Positions 7,026 through 15,917 of a stretch of 64,000 bases of DNA are shown here, piece by piece; within the stretch, counting starts at the first letter, position 1, and each line of letters opens with the position of its first letter. Location: the NCBI GenBank assembly GCA_013372975.1, contig JABXIS010000004.1, positions 1-64,000 on the forward strand. The letters run 5' to 3'. The stretch comes from Alphaproteobacteria bacterium (GTDB lineage Bacteria; Pseudomonadota; Alphaproteobacteria; Sphingomonadales; Kordiimonadaceae). Below the pieces are notes generated by a model that did no database searches, was not told the DNA's origin, and saw nothing but the letters and a program-made list of their open reading frames with translations. The position numbers and the translations under genes are program-made.

Positions 7026-7478
7026 CTAAAGCGCAGCCGCGAGATCAAATCCCGCAACCTTTGCCTTTCCTGCGAGATCCAGAATGTAAGACTGAATTCC
7101 ATGACGAATGCTCCGTGTATGCAGATAATCGCGGATACGGTTTTCCACTTCAGCAAACGGAAGGGGCAGTTTTGCCCCCGCGTCTGCGCGAAACCGCTCG
7201 ATATTCTGGTCATAATAATGACGGCATATCTCCTCGGTAGCTTCAGGTGCCGTCACCTCGGCCTGAATGAGGGCAGAGATACCCTCATCCAGCGCTTCTT
7301 CATCTGCCCCTTCCGCCAGAAAGCCGAGGGTTACGGCTTCCTGACGGAGGAGTTCACGGATCAGGAGGGCCTTGGCGGCCTCATCCCGTGCGGCTTCACG
7401 ATTTGCAGCAGGATGGAACTGCATTTCCTTGAAAACCTCATCATCCGTGATTTCGGTTTTATTCACATAGATTGGCAT
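7026..7478 (-). CDS. PpiC/NifM-like protein lacking its parvulin domain
   Basis: A 150-residue protein downstream of narI. The N-terminal chaperone-like half (MPIYVNKTEITDDEVFKEMQ to YYDQNIERFRA) and the final helix pair (LPFAEVENRIRDYLHTRS to the end) match peptidyl-prolyl isomerases often found after narI. Full-length relatives are about 250-300 residues and carry a rotamase domain between these parts. Here the two flanks meet at residues 102-108, so the catalytic domain is cleanly absent. The frame is intact. It probably acts as a chaperone for the nitrate reductase rather than as an isomerase. An NarI-NarGH assembly role is inferred from context. Confidence 0.75.
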   Translation of the reverse strand: MPIYVNKTEITDDEVFKEMQFHPAANREAARDEAAKALLIRELLRQEAVTLGFLAEGADEEALDEGISALIQAEVTAPEATEEICRHYYDQNIERFRADAGAKLPLPFAEVENRIRDYLHTRSIRHGIQSYILDLAGKAKVAGFDLAAAL

Positions 7479-7481
7479 GGC

Positions 7482-8165
7482 TCAGCCCCTCTTCCGAACG
7501 ATCTGATACCCACTGCGGAACAGATATTTCACGGGTGCCGATAGCACATGAACAAGACGGGTGAAGGGAAACAGAACAAAGATGGTCAGCCCCAGTACGA
7601 TATGCAGCTTGAACACCAGTGGCTCATGAAGAACAAAATCAGCGGCACCGCCCCGGAAGGTAACAATATGCTGTGCCCAGTTCGCGAGCGCGATCATGGA
7701 CGAGCCATCCGGATGCTGTGCTGATGCCGGAATGGTAGCCAGCCCAAGGATCAGCTGCGCATAGAGCACCAACAGGATCAGAATATCTGCAGGACGGCTG
7801 GTCGCGCGGATGCGCGCATCAGTCAGCCGCCGCACCAGAAGGATGGTCATACCGATAAAACAGATGGTGCCAAAGATACCACCGGCGATCATCGCCATCT
7901 TCTGTTTTGCCGCCGCTGTCATCACCAGGTGATAAACACTCTCTGGGGTCAACAACCCGACAAAATGGCCGAAGAACAAAAGGATAATGCCCACATGGAA
8001 CATATTGCTGCCAGCCCGCATGCCCTTTGACCTGAGGAGCTGGCTGGAACCAGCCTTCCAGCTATAGGGGTCCTGATCGTATCTGAGGATTGTTCCCATC
8101 ACCATGATCACAATCGCCAGATAGGGGTAGATGCCGAAGAAGAAATCGTTGAGATATGTGCTCAT
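7482..8165 (-). CDS. narI: Respiratory nitrate reductase gamma subunit (cytochrome b)
   Basis: A 227-residue inner-membrane protein with five hydrophobic helices. His residues in MFHVGIILLFFGHFVG and in the last two helices (FKLHIVLG, TRLVHVLSAP) are placed to bind the two haems b. NarI takes electrons from quinol on the periplasmic side and anchors NarGH on the cytoplasmic face. It starts nine bases after narJ and is followed after three bases by the parvulin-like gene. Confidence 0.98.
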   Translation of the reverse strand: MSTYLNDFFFGIYPYLAIVIMVMGTILRYDQDPYSWKAGSSQLLRSKGMRAGSNMFHVGIILLFFGHFVGLLTPESVYHLVMTAAAKQKMAMIAGGIFGTICFIGMTILLVRRLTDARIRATSRPADILILLVLYAQLILGLATIPASAQHPDGSSMIALANWAQHIVTFRGGAADFVLHEPLVFKLHIVLGLTIFVLFPFTRLVHVLSAPVKYLFRSGYQIVRKRG

Positions 8166-8174
8166 GCTGGCCTC

Positions 8175-8864
8175 CTATCCCTGAGTTGCTGCTGGTTGCA
8201 CGCCACCGGCATGGCGGCCCGCATCTGGACACACGCCACAAGCGGCTGCTCCGAGGCCATCAAAAGCAGGGGTTTCCTCCCACTCCTTGTCGAGGGCCTC
8301 AAGGCTGGTGTCCTCTTTTTCGGCGTCGCTAACGGCCTGCTCCACAAATTTCGGATCAGCCTTCACTTCAGTGAGTGCCTCCAGTGCCCGGAACACATGG
8401 TGATAACCGCTTTTCTTGGCCTTCAATTTGGCGCCTACGGCCGCAAGGATGTGGACGATCTCGCCCAAAAGTTCCTGTGCTGCCTCAAACGGCAGAACTG
8501 AAAGAAATTCAAGGAAAAGGGGCAGATAGTCAGGCAGCTCGCGCTGCGCCAACTTGAAACCATGCTCTTTATAAAGGTCCGTCAGGTCTACCATGGCCTG
8601 GCCGCGATCACGGCTTTCCCCGAGCACATGCTCGAACAGATAGAGCGAGTGCGCACGAGACCGGTCAAACAAGGCAACATAGTCTTCCTGAACGCGCAGA
8701 AGTTTCCTGCGCGCCAGATCGTCCATGAAGGCAAACAGTGGCTTGCGAATTTTGGCGGGAACAGCGCCCTCGCCTTCAATCGCATGCTTGAGTTCATCCA
8801 TATGGTGCTGCAGCTCTTCGCCAGGATAGGTCAAGAGCATGCCAAGAATTTTATAGCTTAACAT
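8175..8864 (-). CDS. narJ: Nitrate reductase assembly chaperone, delta subunit
   Basis: A 229-residue all-helical protein beginning MLSYKILGMLLTYPGEELQ, the family's typical opening. The DLTDLYKEHGFKLAQRELPDYLPLFLEFLS region is the conserved NarJ/TorD-type core. NarJ binds apo-NarG and governs molybdenum cofactor insertion; it is not part of the final enzyme. Its ATG shares one base with the narH stop (TGATG), giving tight coupling. The C-terminus carries an extra Cys pair (ACGVCPD). Confidence 0.97.
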   Translation of the reverse strand: MLSYKILGMLLTYPGEELQHHMDELKHAIEGEGAVPAKIRKPLFAFMDDLARRKLLRVQEDYVALFDRSRAHSLYLFEHVLGESRDRGQAMVDLTDLYKEHGFKLAQRELPDYLPLFLEFLSVLPFEAAQELLGEIVHILAAVGAKLKAKKSGYHHVFRALEALTEVKADPKFVEQAVSDAEKEDTSLEALDKEWEETPAFDGLGAAACGVCPDAGRHAGGVQPAATQG

Positions 8865-10414
8865 CAGCCCCTCCTTATGTTGCCGGACATGGTGTTTTTA
8901 TGGGTTGGACCACCGAACAGGCCACCAGACCGGGCACTACCGCCAGAGCAGCCATTGCCGAAGCTGAAGCCGCAAGCCGAGCGGCTTTCAAAGGCGATCT
9001 CGTTATCAAAGGGTGTTTTGCCCGCATATTCACGGTGGTTGGTCGGGATCACGAAGCGATCGTCATAGTCCGCCAAGGCCATAACCTTGTACATTTCCAT
9101 GACGGTGCGTTCATCAAGGCCAACACGGTCAATCGCATCTGTCTTGCCGCCGTTCAGAAGTTTTCCGCGCATGAAACTGCGCATGGCCATCATGCGCTCA
9201 AGCGCATGCACAACAGGCTCTTCCTTGCCGCCGGTCAACATATTGGCAAGATATTTCACCGGAATGCGCAAGCTCTTCACATCAGGCATGATATCGTCAC
9301 CTTCGATCTTGCCTTCTGCATACGCGCTCTGGATCGGAGAAAGCGGCGGGATATACCACACCATCGGCAGTGTGCGATATTCAGGGTGCAGCGGGAAGGC
9401 CACTTTCCATTCCATCGCCATCTTGTAGACGGGAGATTTTTTCGCCGCTTCAAGCCAGCTGTCAGGAATACCGTCCTTGCGCGCCTGCTCAATCACTGCA
9501 GGGTCGTTTGGATCAAGAAAGATATCGCACTGTGCTTCATAGAGGTCCTGTTCGCCCTCTGTGCTGGCCGCCGCCTCGATCCGGTCTGCATCATAGAGAA
9601 GCACACCAAGGTAGCGAATACGGCCCACACAGGTTTCGGAACAGACTGTTGGCTCACCGTTTTCAATGCGAGGGAAACAGAAAGTGCATTTCTCGGATTT
9701 ACCCGACTGCCAGTTGAAATAGATTTTCTTGTAAGGGCAGCCGGATACACACATGCGCCAGCCACGGCATTTGTCCTGGTCAATCAGAACAATGCCGTCT
9801 TCCTCGCGCTTGTAGATCGCGCCTGATGGGCAAGACGCTACACATGTCGGGTTCAGACAGTGTTCGCACAGCCGGGGAAGATACATCATGAAGGTGTTTT
9901 CGAACTGGCCGTAGATGTCTTTTTCAACATCCTTGAAGTTATAATCCTTCGACCGTTTTTCGAACTCACCACCCAGGATTTCTTCCCAGTTGGGCCCCCA
10001 TTCCGGTTTTTCCATCTTCTGCCCGGTGATCATTGAATGTGCCCGCGCCGTTGGCACGGTTTTACCCTCGGGCGCATTCTGCAGGTGGGCGTAATCGAAG
10101 GTGAAAGGCTCGTAATAGTCGTCAATCTCCGGCAGGTCCGGGTTGGCGAAGATATTCGCCAATACCCTGAATTTACCGCCAATCTTGGGCTGAATTTTGC
10201 CGCTGGTTTTACGTTCCCAGCCACCTTTCCATTTGTCCTGGTTTTCCCACTCGCGCGGGTAACCAACACCGGGTTTGGTTTCCACATTGTTGAACCAGGC
10301 GTATTCAACGCCCTCGCGGCTTGTCCACACGTTCTTGCAGGTAACCGAACAGGTGTGACAGCCAATACATTTGTCCAGATTAAGGACCATGCCGATTTGC
10401 GCACGAATTTTCAT
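8864..10414 (-). CDS. narH: Respiratory nitrate reductase beta subunit (iron-sulfur)
   Basis: A 516-residue cytoplasmic electron-transfer subunit. Four Cys clusters are visible: CIGCHTCSVTCKN near the start, CEHCLNPTCVASCP, CRGWRMCVSGCP (the Trp marks the [3Fe-4S] centre) and CTFCF with CSETCVGRIRYLG. It passes electrons from NarI haem to NarG. A Gly/Ser/Cys-rich C-terminal tail (near ACGFSFGNGCSGGS) is longer than in the enterobacterial protein. The start lies 11 bases after narG. Confidence 0.98.
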   Translation of the reverse strand: MKIRAQIGMVLNLDKCIGCHTCSVTCKNVWTSREGVEYAWFNNVETKPGVGYPREWENQDKWKGGWERKTSGKIQPKIGGKFRVLANIFANPDLPEIDDYYEPFTFDYAHLQNAPEGKTVPTARAHSMITGQKMEKPEWGPNWEEILGGEFEKRSKDYNFKDVEKDIYGQFENTFMMYLPRLCEHCLNPTCVASCPSGAIYKREEDGIVLIDQDKCRGWRMCVSGCPYKKIYFNWQSGKSEKCTFCFPRIENGEPTVCSETCVGRIRYLGVLLYDADRIEAAASTEGEQDLYEAQCDIFLDPNDPAVIEQARKDGIPDSWLEAAKKSPVYKMAMEWKVAFPLHPEYRTLPMVWYIPPLSPIQSAYAEGKIEGDDIMPDVKSLRIPVKYLANMLTGGKEEPVVHALERMMAMRSFMRGKLLNGGKTDAIDRVGLDERTVMEMYKVMALADYDDRFVIPTNHREYAGKTPFDNEIAFESRSACGFSFGNGCSGGSARSGGLFGGPTHKNTMSGNIRRG

Positions 10415-10425
10415 GACGTTTTCTC

Positions 10426-13400
10426 CTACTCGGCTGCCTGGGTGGAAGCGGCATCATCGCCCCACTCGATTTTGTCTACACGGCGGGCCACGACAAACTC
10501 GTCGCGGTTTGAACCAACGGTTCCGTAATAGTTGAAGCCGTATGAAAGCTGTGCGTAGCCACCAATCATGTGAGTTGGCTTGACCACAGCCCGGGTAACC
10601 GAGTTGTGGATACCACCCCGGCCGCCCGTGGTGTTGGAGAGAGGGGTATTAATCATCTTCTCCTGGGCGTGATACATCATGGTCATGCCCTCAGGCACCC
10701 GCTGGGACACCACCGCACGGGCCATGATGGCACCGTTGGTGTTATAAAGCTCGATCCAGTCGTTATCTTCCACATCGATCTTCTTGGCATCGATTTCGGA
10801 AATCCAGACAACCGGGCCACCACGGTTCAGCGTCAGCATCAGCAGGTTATCGCTGTAGGTGGAGTGGATGCCCCATTTCTGGTGCGGGGTGATCCAGTTA
10901 AGGGCCACCTGTTTGTGCCCACGGCTGTATTTATCCTCAACCGGTTTTACGGTTTTGGTATTTACAGGTGGTTTGTAGACACAGAAGCCTTCACCGAAAT
11001 CACGCATCCATTCGTGATCCTGATAGAATTGCTGGCGGCCAGTCAGCGTACGCCAAGGGATCAGCTCATGCACGTTGGTGTAGCCCGCGTTATAGCTGAC
11101 ATGCTCGTCCTCAAGGCCTGACCATGTGGGCGACGAGATAATCTTGCGCGGCTGTTGCTTAATGTCGTGGAAGCGGATTTTCTCGTCTTCCTTCGGCTTA
11201 GCCAGATGGGTGTGCTCCCGCCCTGTGATATCACCGAGCGCCGCCCAGGATTTCACAGCAACATGACCGTTGGTCTCTGGCGCAAGCGACAGCACAACCT
11301 CTGTTGCATCCACATCAGAGACAATCTTCGGCATGCCTTCGTTTGCGCCCGGCTCGTCATGCACACCATTGAGGCGGCCAAGAAGTTCAACCTCTTCTTC
11401 GGTTTTCCATGCGATGCCCTTGCCGCCATTGCCAACGCTGGACATCAGCGGCCCAAGGGCTGTGAAGCGCTTGTAGGTGTTGGGGTAATCCCTAGTTACT
11501 TCCACGAGGGCTGGCATGGTTTTGCCCGGAACGGGATCACACTCACCTTTTTTCCAGTCTGTCACGCCAAGGGGCTGCGCCAGCTCGCCCGGTGTGTCAT
11601 GCAGGATCGGCAGGCTGACAACGTCTTTTTCAACGCCCAGATGCCCCACGCACACCTCTGAGAATTTCTCGGCAAGACCGCGATAGATATCCCAGTCAGA
11701 CCGGCTTTCCCATGCGGGGTCAACCGCGCGGGTCAGCGGGTGGATGAAGGGGTGCATGTCAGACGTGTTCAGGTCGTTCTTCTCGTACCATGTGGCAGAG
11801 GGCAGAACGATGTCTGAATAAACACAGGTGGTAGACATACGGAAATCAAGGGTGACCACAAGGTCCAGCTTTCCTTCTGGCGCCTCGTCGTGCCACACAA
11901 CCTCATTGGGTCGTTTGCCGCCAAGCTCGCCCAGATCCTTGCCCAACAGGCCATGCTGGGTGCCGAGCAAGTGCTTCAGCATATATTCGTGGCCCTTGCC
12001 AGATGACCCAAGGATGTTCGAGCGCCAAATGAACATGTTGCGCGGGAAGTTTTTCGGGTTATCCGGATCTTCGCACGCAAACCCAAGATCACCGGATTTC
12101 ATCTTGTCGACGATATAGTCGGCGGATGACATGCCAGCTTCCTCAGCCGCCTTCGCAACCCGGAGCGGGTTGTCATTCAGCTGTGGTGCAGATGGCAGCC
12201 AACCCATGCGTTCGGACCGGACATTACAGTCAATCAGGCTATAGTCTTTCCATTTCTCCGGATCCGCAAGCGGTGACAGGATTTCATCCACGCCCAGCTT
12301 TTCATACCGCCACTGGTTCGAATGGTTATAGAAGAAGCTGGTGGAATTCATGTGCCGTGGGGGGCGTGCCCAATCAAGGCCGAAGGCCAGTGGCTGCCAG
12401 CCTGTTTGTGGGCGCAGTTTCTCCTGCCCTACATAGTGGGCCCAACCACCACCAGATTTACCCACACAGCCGCACATAATCAGGAGGTTCATGATGCCCC
12501 GGTAAATCATGTCCATATGATACCAGTGGTTCACGGCAGCGCCCAAAATCACCATGGACCGGCCACGCGTCTGGTCTGCGTTTTGTGCAAACTCCCGCGC
12601 CACCTGGATTACACGGTCCCGCGGTACACCAGTGATCTTTTCCTGCCAGGCCGGAGTGTATGGCACATCTTCGTCATAGGAAGAGGCCACATTGCCACCG
12701 CCAAAACCACGATCCACGCCATAGTTTGCCACCATCAGGTCATAGACAGTGGCAACCTTCACGGGGCCCTCTTTGGTCTCTACGGTCTTCAGCGGCACAT
12801 TCCGTTCAAGAATGCTTTCATGGTCAGTATGCTGGAAGATCGGCTGATCGTTCTCAAGGTTACCAAAGTATGGGAAGGCAACGGCGGAGATTTCATCTTC
12901 ACGGCCTTCAAGCGTTACCTTCGGCCAAACATCGCTGCCATCGGCCACATTTTTCAGCTCAAGGTTCCATTTCTTGGATTTGTCCCAGCGCGACCCGATG
13001 GTACCGTTTGGCACAACAACATTGCCTGAATTGCCGTCCATGATGGCGGCTTTCCATTCGGCATTCTCGGTTTCACCCAGATTATCCGCAAAGTCGGAAG
13101 CGCGGAGGAGACGGGACGGTACGAGGCGGCCATCCCGCTCCTCCATACGCACGAGGAATGGCATATCGGTGTACATGCGGCAGTAATCCGAGAAATATTC
13201 AGACTTGCCGGCCACATGGAATTCCTTGAGGACAACATGGCCCATCGCCATAGCCATGGCGCTGTCTGTGCCCTGGCGCGGGTTCAGCCAGATATCTGTC
13301 AATTTCGCAACCTCGGAATAGTCCGGTGTTACAGAGACAGTCTTGGTGCCTTTGTAGCGCACTTCGGTGAAGAAGTGGGCGTCTGGCGTCCGGGTTTGCG

Positions 13401-14172
13401 GCACGTTCGAGCCCCAGGCGATGATATAGCCTGAGTTATACCAGTCTGCGCTTTCCGGCACGTCCGTTTGCTCGCCCCAGGTTTGTGGGGAGCTTGGCGG
13501 CAGGTCACAGTACCAATCATAGAAGGACATGCAGACACCGCCGATCAGGGACAGGTAGCGGCTGCCGGCAGCATAAGACACCATGGACATGGCCGGAATG
13601 GGCGAGAAGCCGATGATCCGGTCAGGGCCATATTCCTTGGCCGTAAATACGTTCGAGGCCGCGATCAGCTCATTTGCTTCATCCCAGGTTGCCCGCACAA
13701 AACCACCAAGGCCGCGGACACGCTTGTATTCACGTGTTTTTACAGGGTCGGAGACAATCGATTGCCATGCGTCAACAGGATCACCATGCTCGGCCTTCGC
13801 TTTGCGCCACAGATCAAGCAGACGCCCACGCACCATCGGATATTTCAACCGCGCGGCGCTATAGAGATACCAGCTATAGCTTGCACCGCGGGCGCAACCG
13901 CGAGGCTCATGGTTCGGAAGATCTGGCCGAGTTTTCGGATAGTCCGTTTGCTGGGTTTCCCAGGTAACGAGACCATTTTTCACATAAATCTTCCAGCTAC
14001 AGGAGCCTGTGCAGTTCACACCGTGGGTGGAACGCACGACCTTGTCGTGCGCCCAGCGGCCGCGGTAGGCCTTTTCCCAGGACCGGCTTTCGTCGGTGGT
14101 GATACCGTGCCCGTCCGAAAAGGTTTCGGGCGATTTGGTGAAGTAAGAGAGCCTGTCGATAAAGTTGCTCAT
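10426..14172 (-). CDS. narG: Respiratory nitrate reductase alpha subunit (molybdenum)
   Basis: A 1248-residue catalytic subunit that reduces nitrate to nitrite in the cytoplasm. His50 and Cys54, Cys58 and Cys93 form the FS0 [4Fe-4S] site (HGVNCTGSCSW, RGCARG). The molybdenum-ligand Asp is Asp219 in SFYDWYCDLP, matching Asp222 of E. coli. No Tat signal is present; the N-terminus (MSNFIDRLSYFT) is the usual vestigial one. Full length. It follows narK2 by 25 bases, which makes a transporter-narGHJI transcript likely. Confidence 0.99.
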   Translation of the reverse strand: MSNFIDRLSYFTKSPETFSDGHGITTDESRSWEKAYRGRWAHDKVVRSTHGVNCTGSCSWKIYVKNGLVTWETQQTDYPKTRPDLPNHEPRGCARGASYSWYLYSAARLKYPMVRGRLLDLWRKAKAEHGDPVDAWQSIVSDPVKTREYKRVRGLGGFVRATWDEANELIAASNVFTAKEYGPDRIIGFSPIPAMSMVSYAAGSRYLSLIGGVCMSFYDWYCDLPPSSPQTWGEQTDVPESADWYNSGYIIAWGSNVPQTRTPDAHFFTEVRYKGTKTVSVTPDYSEVAKLTDIWLNPRQGTDSAMAMAMGHVVLKEFHVAGKSEYFSDYCRMYTDMPFLVRMEERDGRLVPSRLLRASDFADNLGETENAEWKAAIMDGNSGNVVVPNGTIGSRWDKSKKWNLELKNVADGSDVWPKVTLEGREDEISAVAFPYFGNLENDQPIFQHTDHESILERNVPLKTVETKEGPVKVATVYDLMVANYGVDRGFGGGNVASSYDEDVPYTPAWQEKITGVPRDRVIQVAREFAQNADQTRGRSMVILGAAVNHWYHMDMIYRGIMNLLIMCGCVGKSGGGWAHYVGQEKLRPQTGWQPLAFGLDWARPPRHMNSTSFFYNHSNQWRYEKLGVDEILSPLADPEKWKDYSLIDCNVRSERMGWLPSAPQLNDNPLRVAKAAEEAGMSSADYIVDKMKSGDLGFACEDPDNPKNFPRNMFIWRSNILGSSGKGHEYMLKHLLGTQHGLLGKDLGELGGKRPNEVVWHDEAPEGKLDLVVTLDFRMSTTCVYSDIVLPSATWYEKNDLNTSDMHPFIHPLTRAVDPAWESRSDWDIYRGLAEKFSEVCVGHLGVEKDVVSLPILHDTPGELAQPLGVTDWKKGECDPVPGKTMPALVEVTRDYPNTYKRFTALGPLMSSVGNGGKGIAWKTEEEVELLGRLNGVHDEPGANEGMPKIVSDVDATEVVLSLAPETNGHVAVKSWAALGDITGREHTHLAKPKEDEKIRFHDIKQQPRKIISSPTWSGLEDEHVSYNAGYTNVHELIPWRTLTGRQQFYQDHEWMRDFGEGFCVYKPPVNTKTVKPVEDKYSRGHKQVALNWITPHQKWGIHSTYSDNLLMLTLNRGGPVVWISEIDAKKIDVEDNDWIELYNTNGAIMARAVVSQRVPEGMTMMYHAQEKMINTPLSNTTGGRGGIHNSVTRAVVKPTHMIGGYAQLSYGFNYYGTVGSNRDEFVVARRVDKIEWGDDAASTQAAE

Positions 14173-14197
14173 GGATTGTCTCCGGATGCCCTAATGT

Positions 14198-15835
14198 TTA
14201 TGGGTTTTTCACGTACGCATTCTTGCGCAGGTAGAACCACCAGTTGATGAGGATGCAGACGCCATAGAAAACAGCGAAGCCATAGAGCGCATACTCAGGT
14301 GTTGTTGCCTTGATTTGCTCGCCGAACACTTTCGGGATGATGAAGGCGCCGTATGCAGCCACTGCCGATGTCCAGCCGAGAACCGGGCCAGCCTGTTCCT
14401 TGTTGAACACCATGGCGATGGTGCGGAAAGTGGAGCCGTTACCGATACCGGTGGCGGCAAACAGGATGATGAAGAGGATGAGGAAGGGGTAGAAAAACTC
14501 TTCCGGGGTTGCAGACGCATAGGCGGCTTTCATGAAGTAAGCCACACCAAGCGCAGACGCCACCATCACCACACTGATGATCTGTGTAACCTTGGCGCCG
14601 CCAAGCTTGTCAGCCCACGCGCCACCGATTGGGCGGATAAGTGCGCCAATGAAGGGGCCCATCCAGGCGAACATCAACGCTGAAGGCCCATTCGGGTTCA
14701 CTGTTGTGTGGGTGAGAACACCGTCCACCATAATGTGTTGGAAGCCAAAGATCACCTTGATCGCCAGCGCCAGTGCGGCAGAGAAGCCAATGAAGCTGCC
14801 AAAGGTCATGGTGTAGATGATGGTCATGGCCCAGGTGTGTTTATTGTCAAAAATCTGGAATTGACGCTTCAGGTTTGTCTGGATTTTGCCGGGGATCAGC
14901 TTTAGCGCGAACACAGTGAGCGCAATCACGATCGGCAGCACGATCCATTTGTTAAGCTCAAGGCCTGAGCCGCCAATGGAAGCTGGCAACATCAACCACA
15001 GGCCGAAAGTGGCGGTCAGGAGGCCAATACCCAGCATGCCGAGGATTTTGCCGAAGGCTGGCAGGGCTGAGCCCGCGTCAGGGGATACATGCTCGTCACG
15101 AATTGTATTGAGGCCGAACCAGCCAGCGAACGCCAGCGGCACAAGGAACAGAAGCCACACCCAGCCCGCATTGAAGATGAAAGTTTCAGTGCCCGCAGGA
15201 ATTTTACCGATCAGCGTGCCGGAGGTGTTTTTCAGTACCATGCCTTCGCCACCAAACAGGGCGAACGTCATCACCAGCGGCACCAGGATTTGCATGGTGG
15301 TGACACCGAAATTCCCAAGCCCTGCATTCATGCCAAGGGCGTAACCCTGAATTTTCTTGGGGTAGAAGAAGCTGATGTTGGACATGGAAGACGCAAAGTT
15401 ACCGCCACCGAAGCCAGACAGAAGGGCCATCAACTGGAACTGCCACAGCGGTGTGTTTGGATCCTGCAGCAGGAAGCCTGTGCCTGCGGCAGGGATCATA
15501 AGAAGGGCTGTTGTCAGGAACAGGGTGTACCGCCCGCCCGCAATACGGATAAAGAAAGAACTGGGGATACGCAGGGTAGCGCCTGACAGGCCCGCAATAG
15601 CTGCCAGCGTGAAGAGCTGTGGTTGGCTGAAAGGGAAACCCAAATTCAGCATCTGCACAGTGATAATGCCCCAATAAAGCCAAACAGCGAAACCGCATAA
15701 AAGGCTGGGGATCGAAATCCAGAGGTTGCGGGTGGCGATCTTCTTGCCCGCCGCGTCCCACTGGGCATCATCATCAGGGTTCCAACCATACAGGTCGCGC
15801 CCTTTCTCTTCAAATTTGGTTGCTTGTTCAGTCAT
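14198..15835 (-). CDS. narK: NarK2-type nitrate/nitrite transporter (major facilitator)
   Basis: A 545-residue protein with twelve or more helices. The nitrate signature GFGGGNFASSMSNISFF and a second, GIGNGSTFRTIAMVF, are visible. The long N-terminal tail (MTEQATKFEEKGRDLYGW) and extended loop between helices 5 and 6 are NarK2-like. This type exchanges nitrate for nitrite across the inner membrane. It sits between narK1 and narG; in some denitrifiers the two NarK types are fused in one polypeptide, but here they are separate genes 82 bases apart. Confidence 0.96.
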   Translation of the reverse strand: MTEQATKFEEKGRDLYGWNPDDDAQWDAAGKKIATRNLWISIPSLLCGFAVWLYWGIITVQMLNLGFPFSQPQLFTLAAIAGLSGATLRIPSSFFIRIAGGRYTLFLTTALLMIPAAGTGFLLQDPNTPLWQFQLMALLSGFGGGNFASSMSNISFFYPKKIQGYALGMNAGLGNFGVTTMQILVPLVMTFALFGGEGMVLKNTSGTLIGKIPAGTETFIFNAGWVWLLFLVPLAFAGWFGLNTIRDEHVSPDAGSALPAFGKILGMLGIGLLTATFGLWLMLPASIGGSGLELNKWIVLPIVIALTVFALKLIPGKIQTNLKRQFQIFDNKHTWAMTIIYTMTFGSFIGFSAALALAIKVIFGFQHIMVDGVLTHTTVNPNGPSALMFAWMGPFIGALIRPIGGAWADKLGGAKVTQIISVVMVASALGVAYFMKAAYASATPEEFFYPFLILFIILFAATGIGNGSTFRTIAMVFNKEQAGPVLGWTSAVAAYGAFIIPKVFGEQIKATTPEYALYGFAVFYGVCILINWWFYLRKNAYVKNP

Positions 15836-15917
15836 CTGACTTTCTCCTAAGCGAGGCCTCTGGCCCCTGAACTAAGTTGGGAGAGAGGCCCCGTGAGGCC
15901 CCTCAAATCCTTGGACA

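Noticed and set aside
8900-9826. Open frame of 308 codons opposite narH
   Set aside because: The narH frame on the other strand has all cluster motifs; this frame has no ribosome site and no domain.
15836-15917. GGCCTC repeats between the two narK genes as a REP element or riboswitch
   Set aside because: The repeats can form a seven-pair stem but are short and occur once; no family match is evident.
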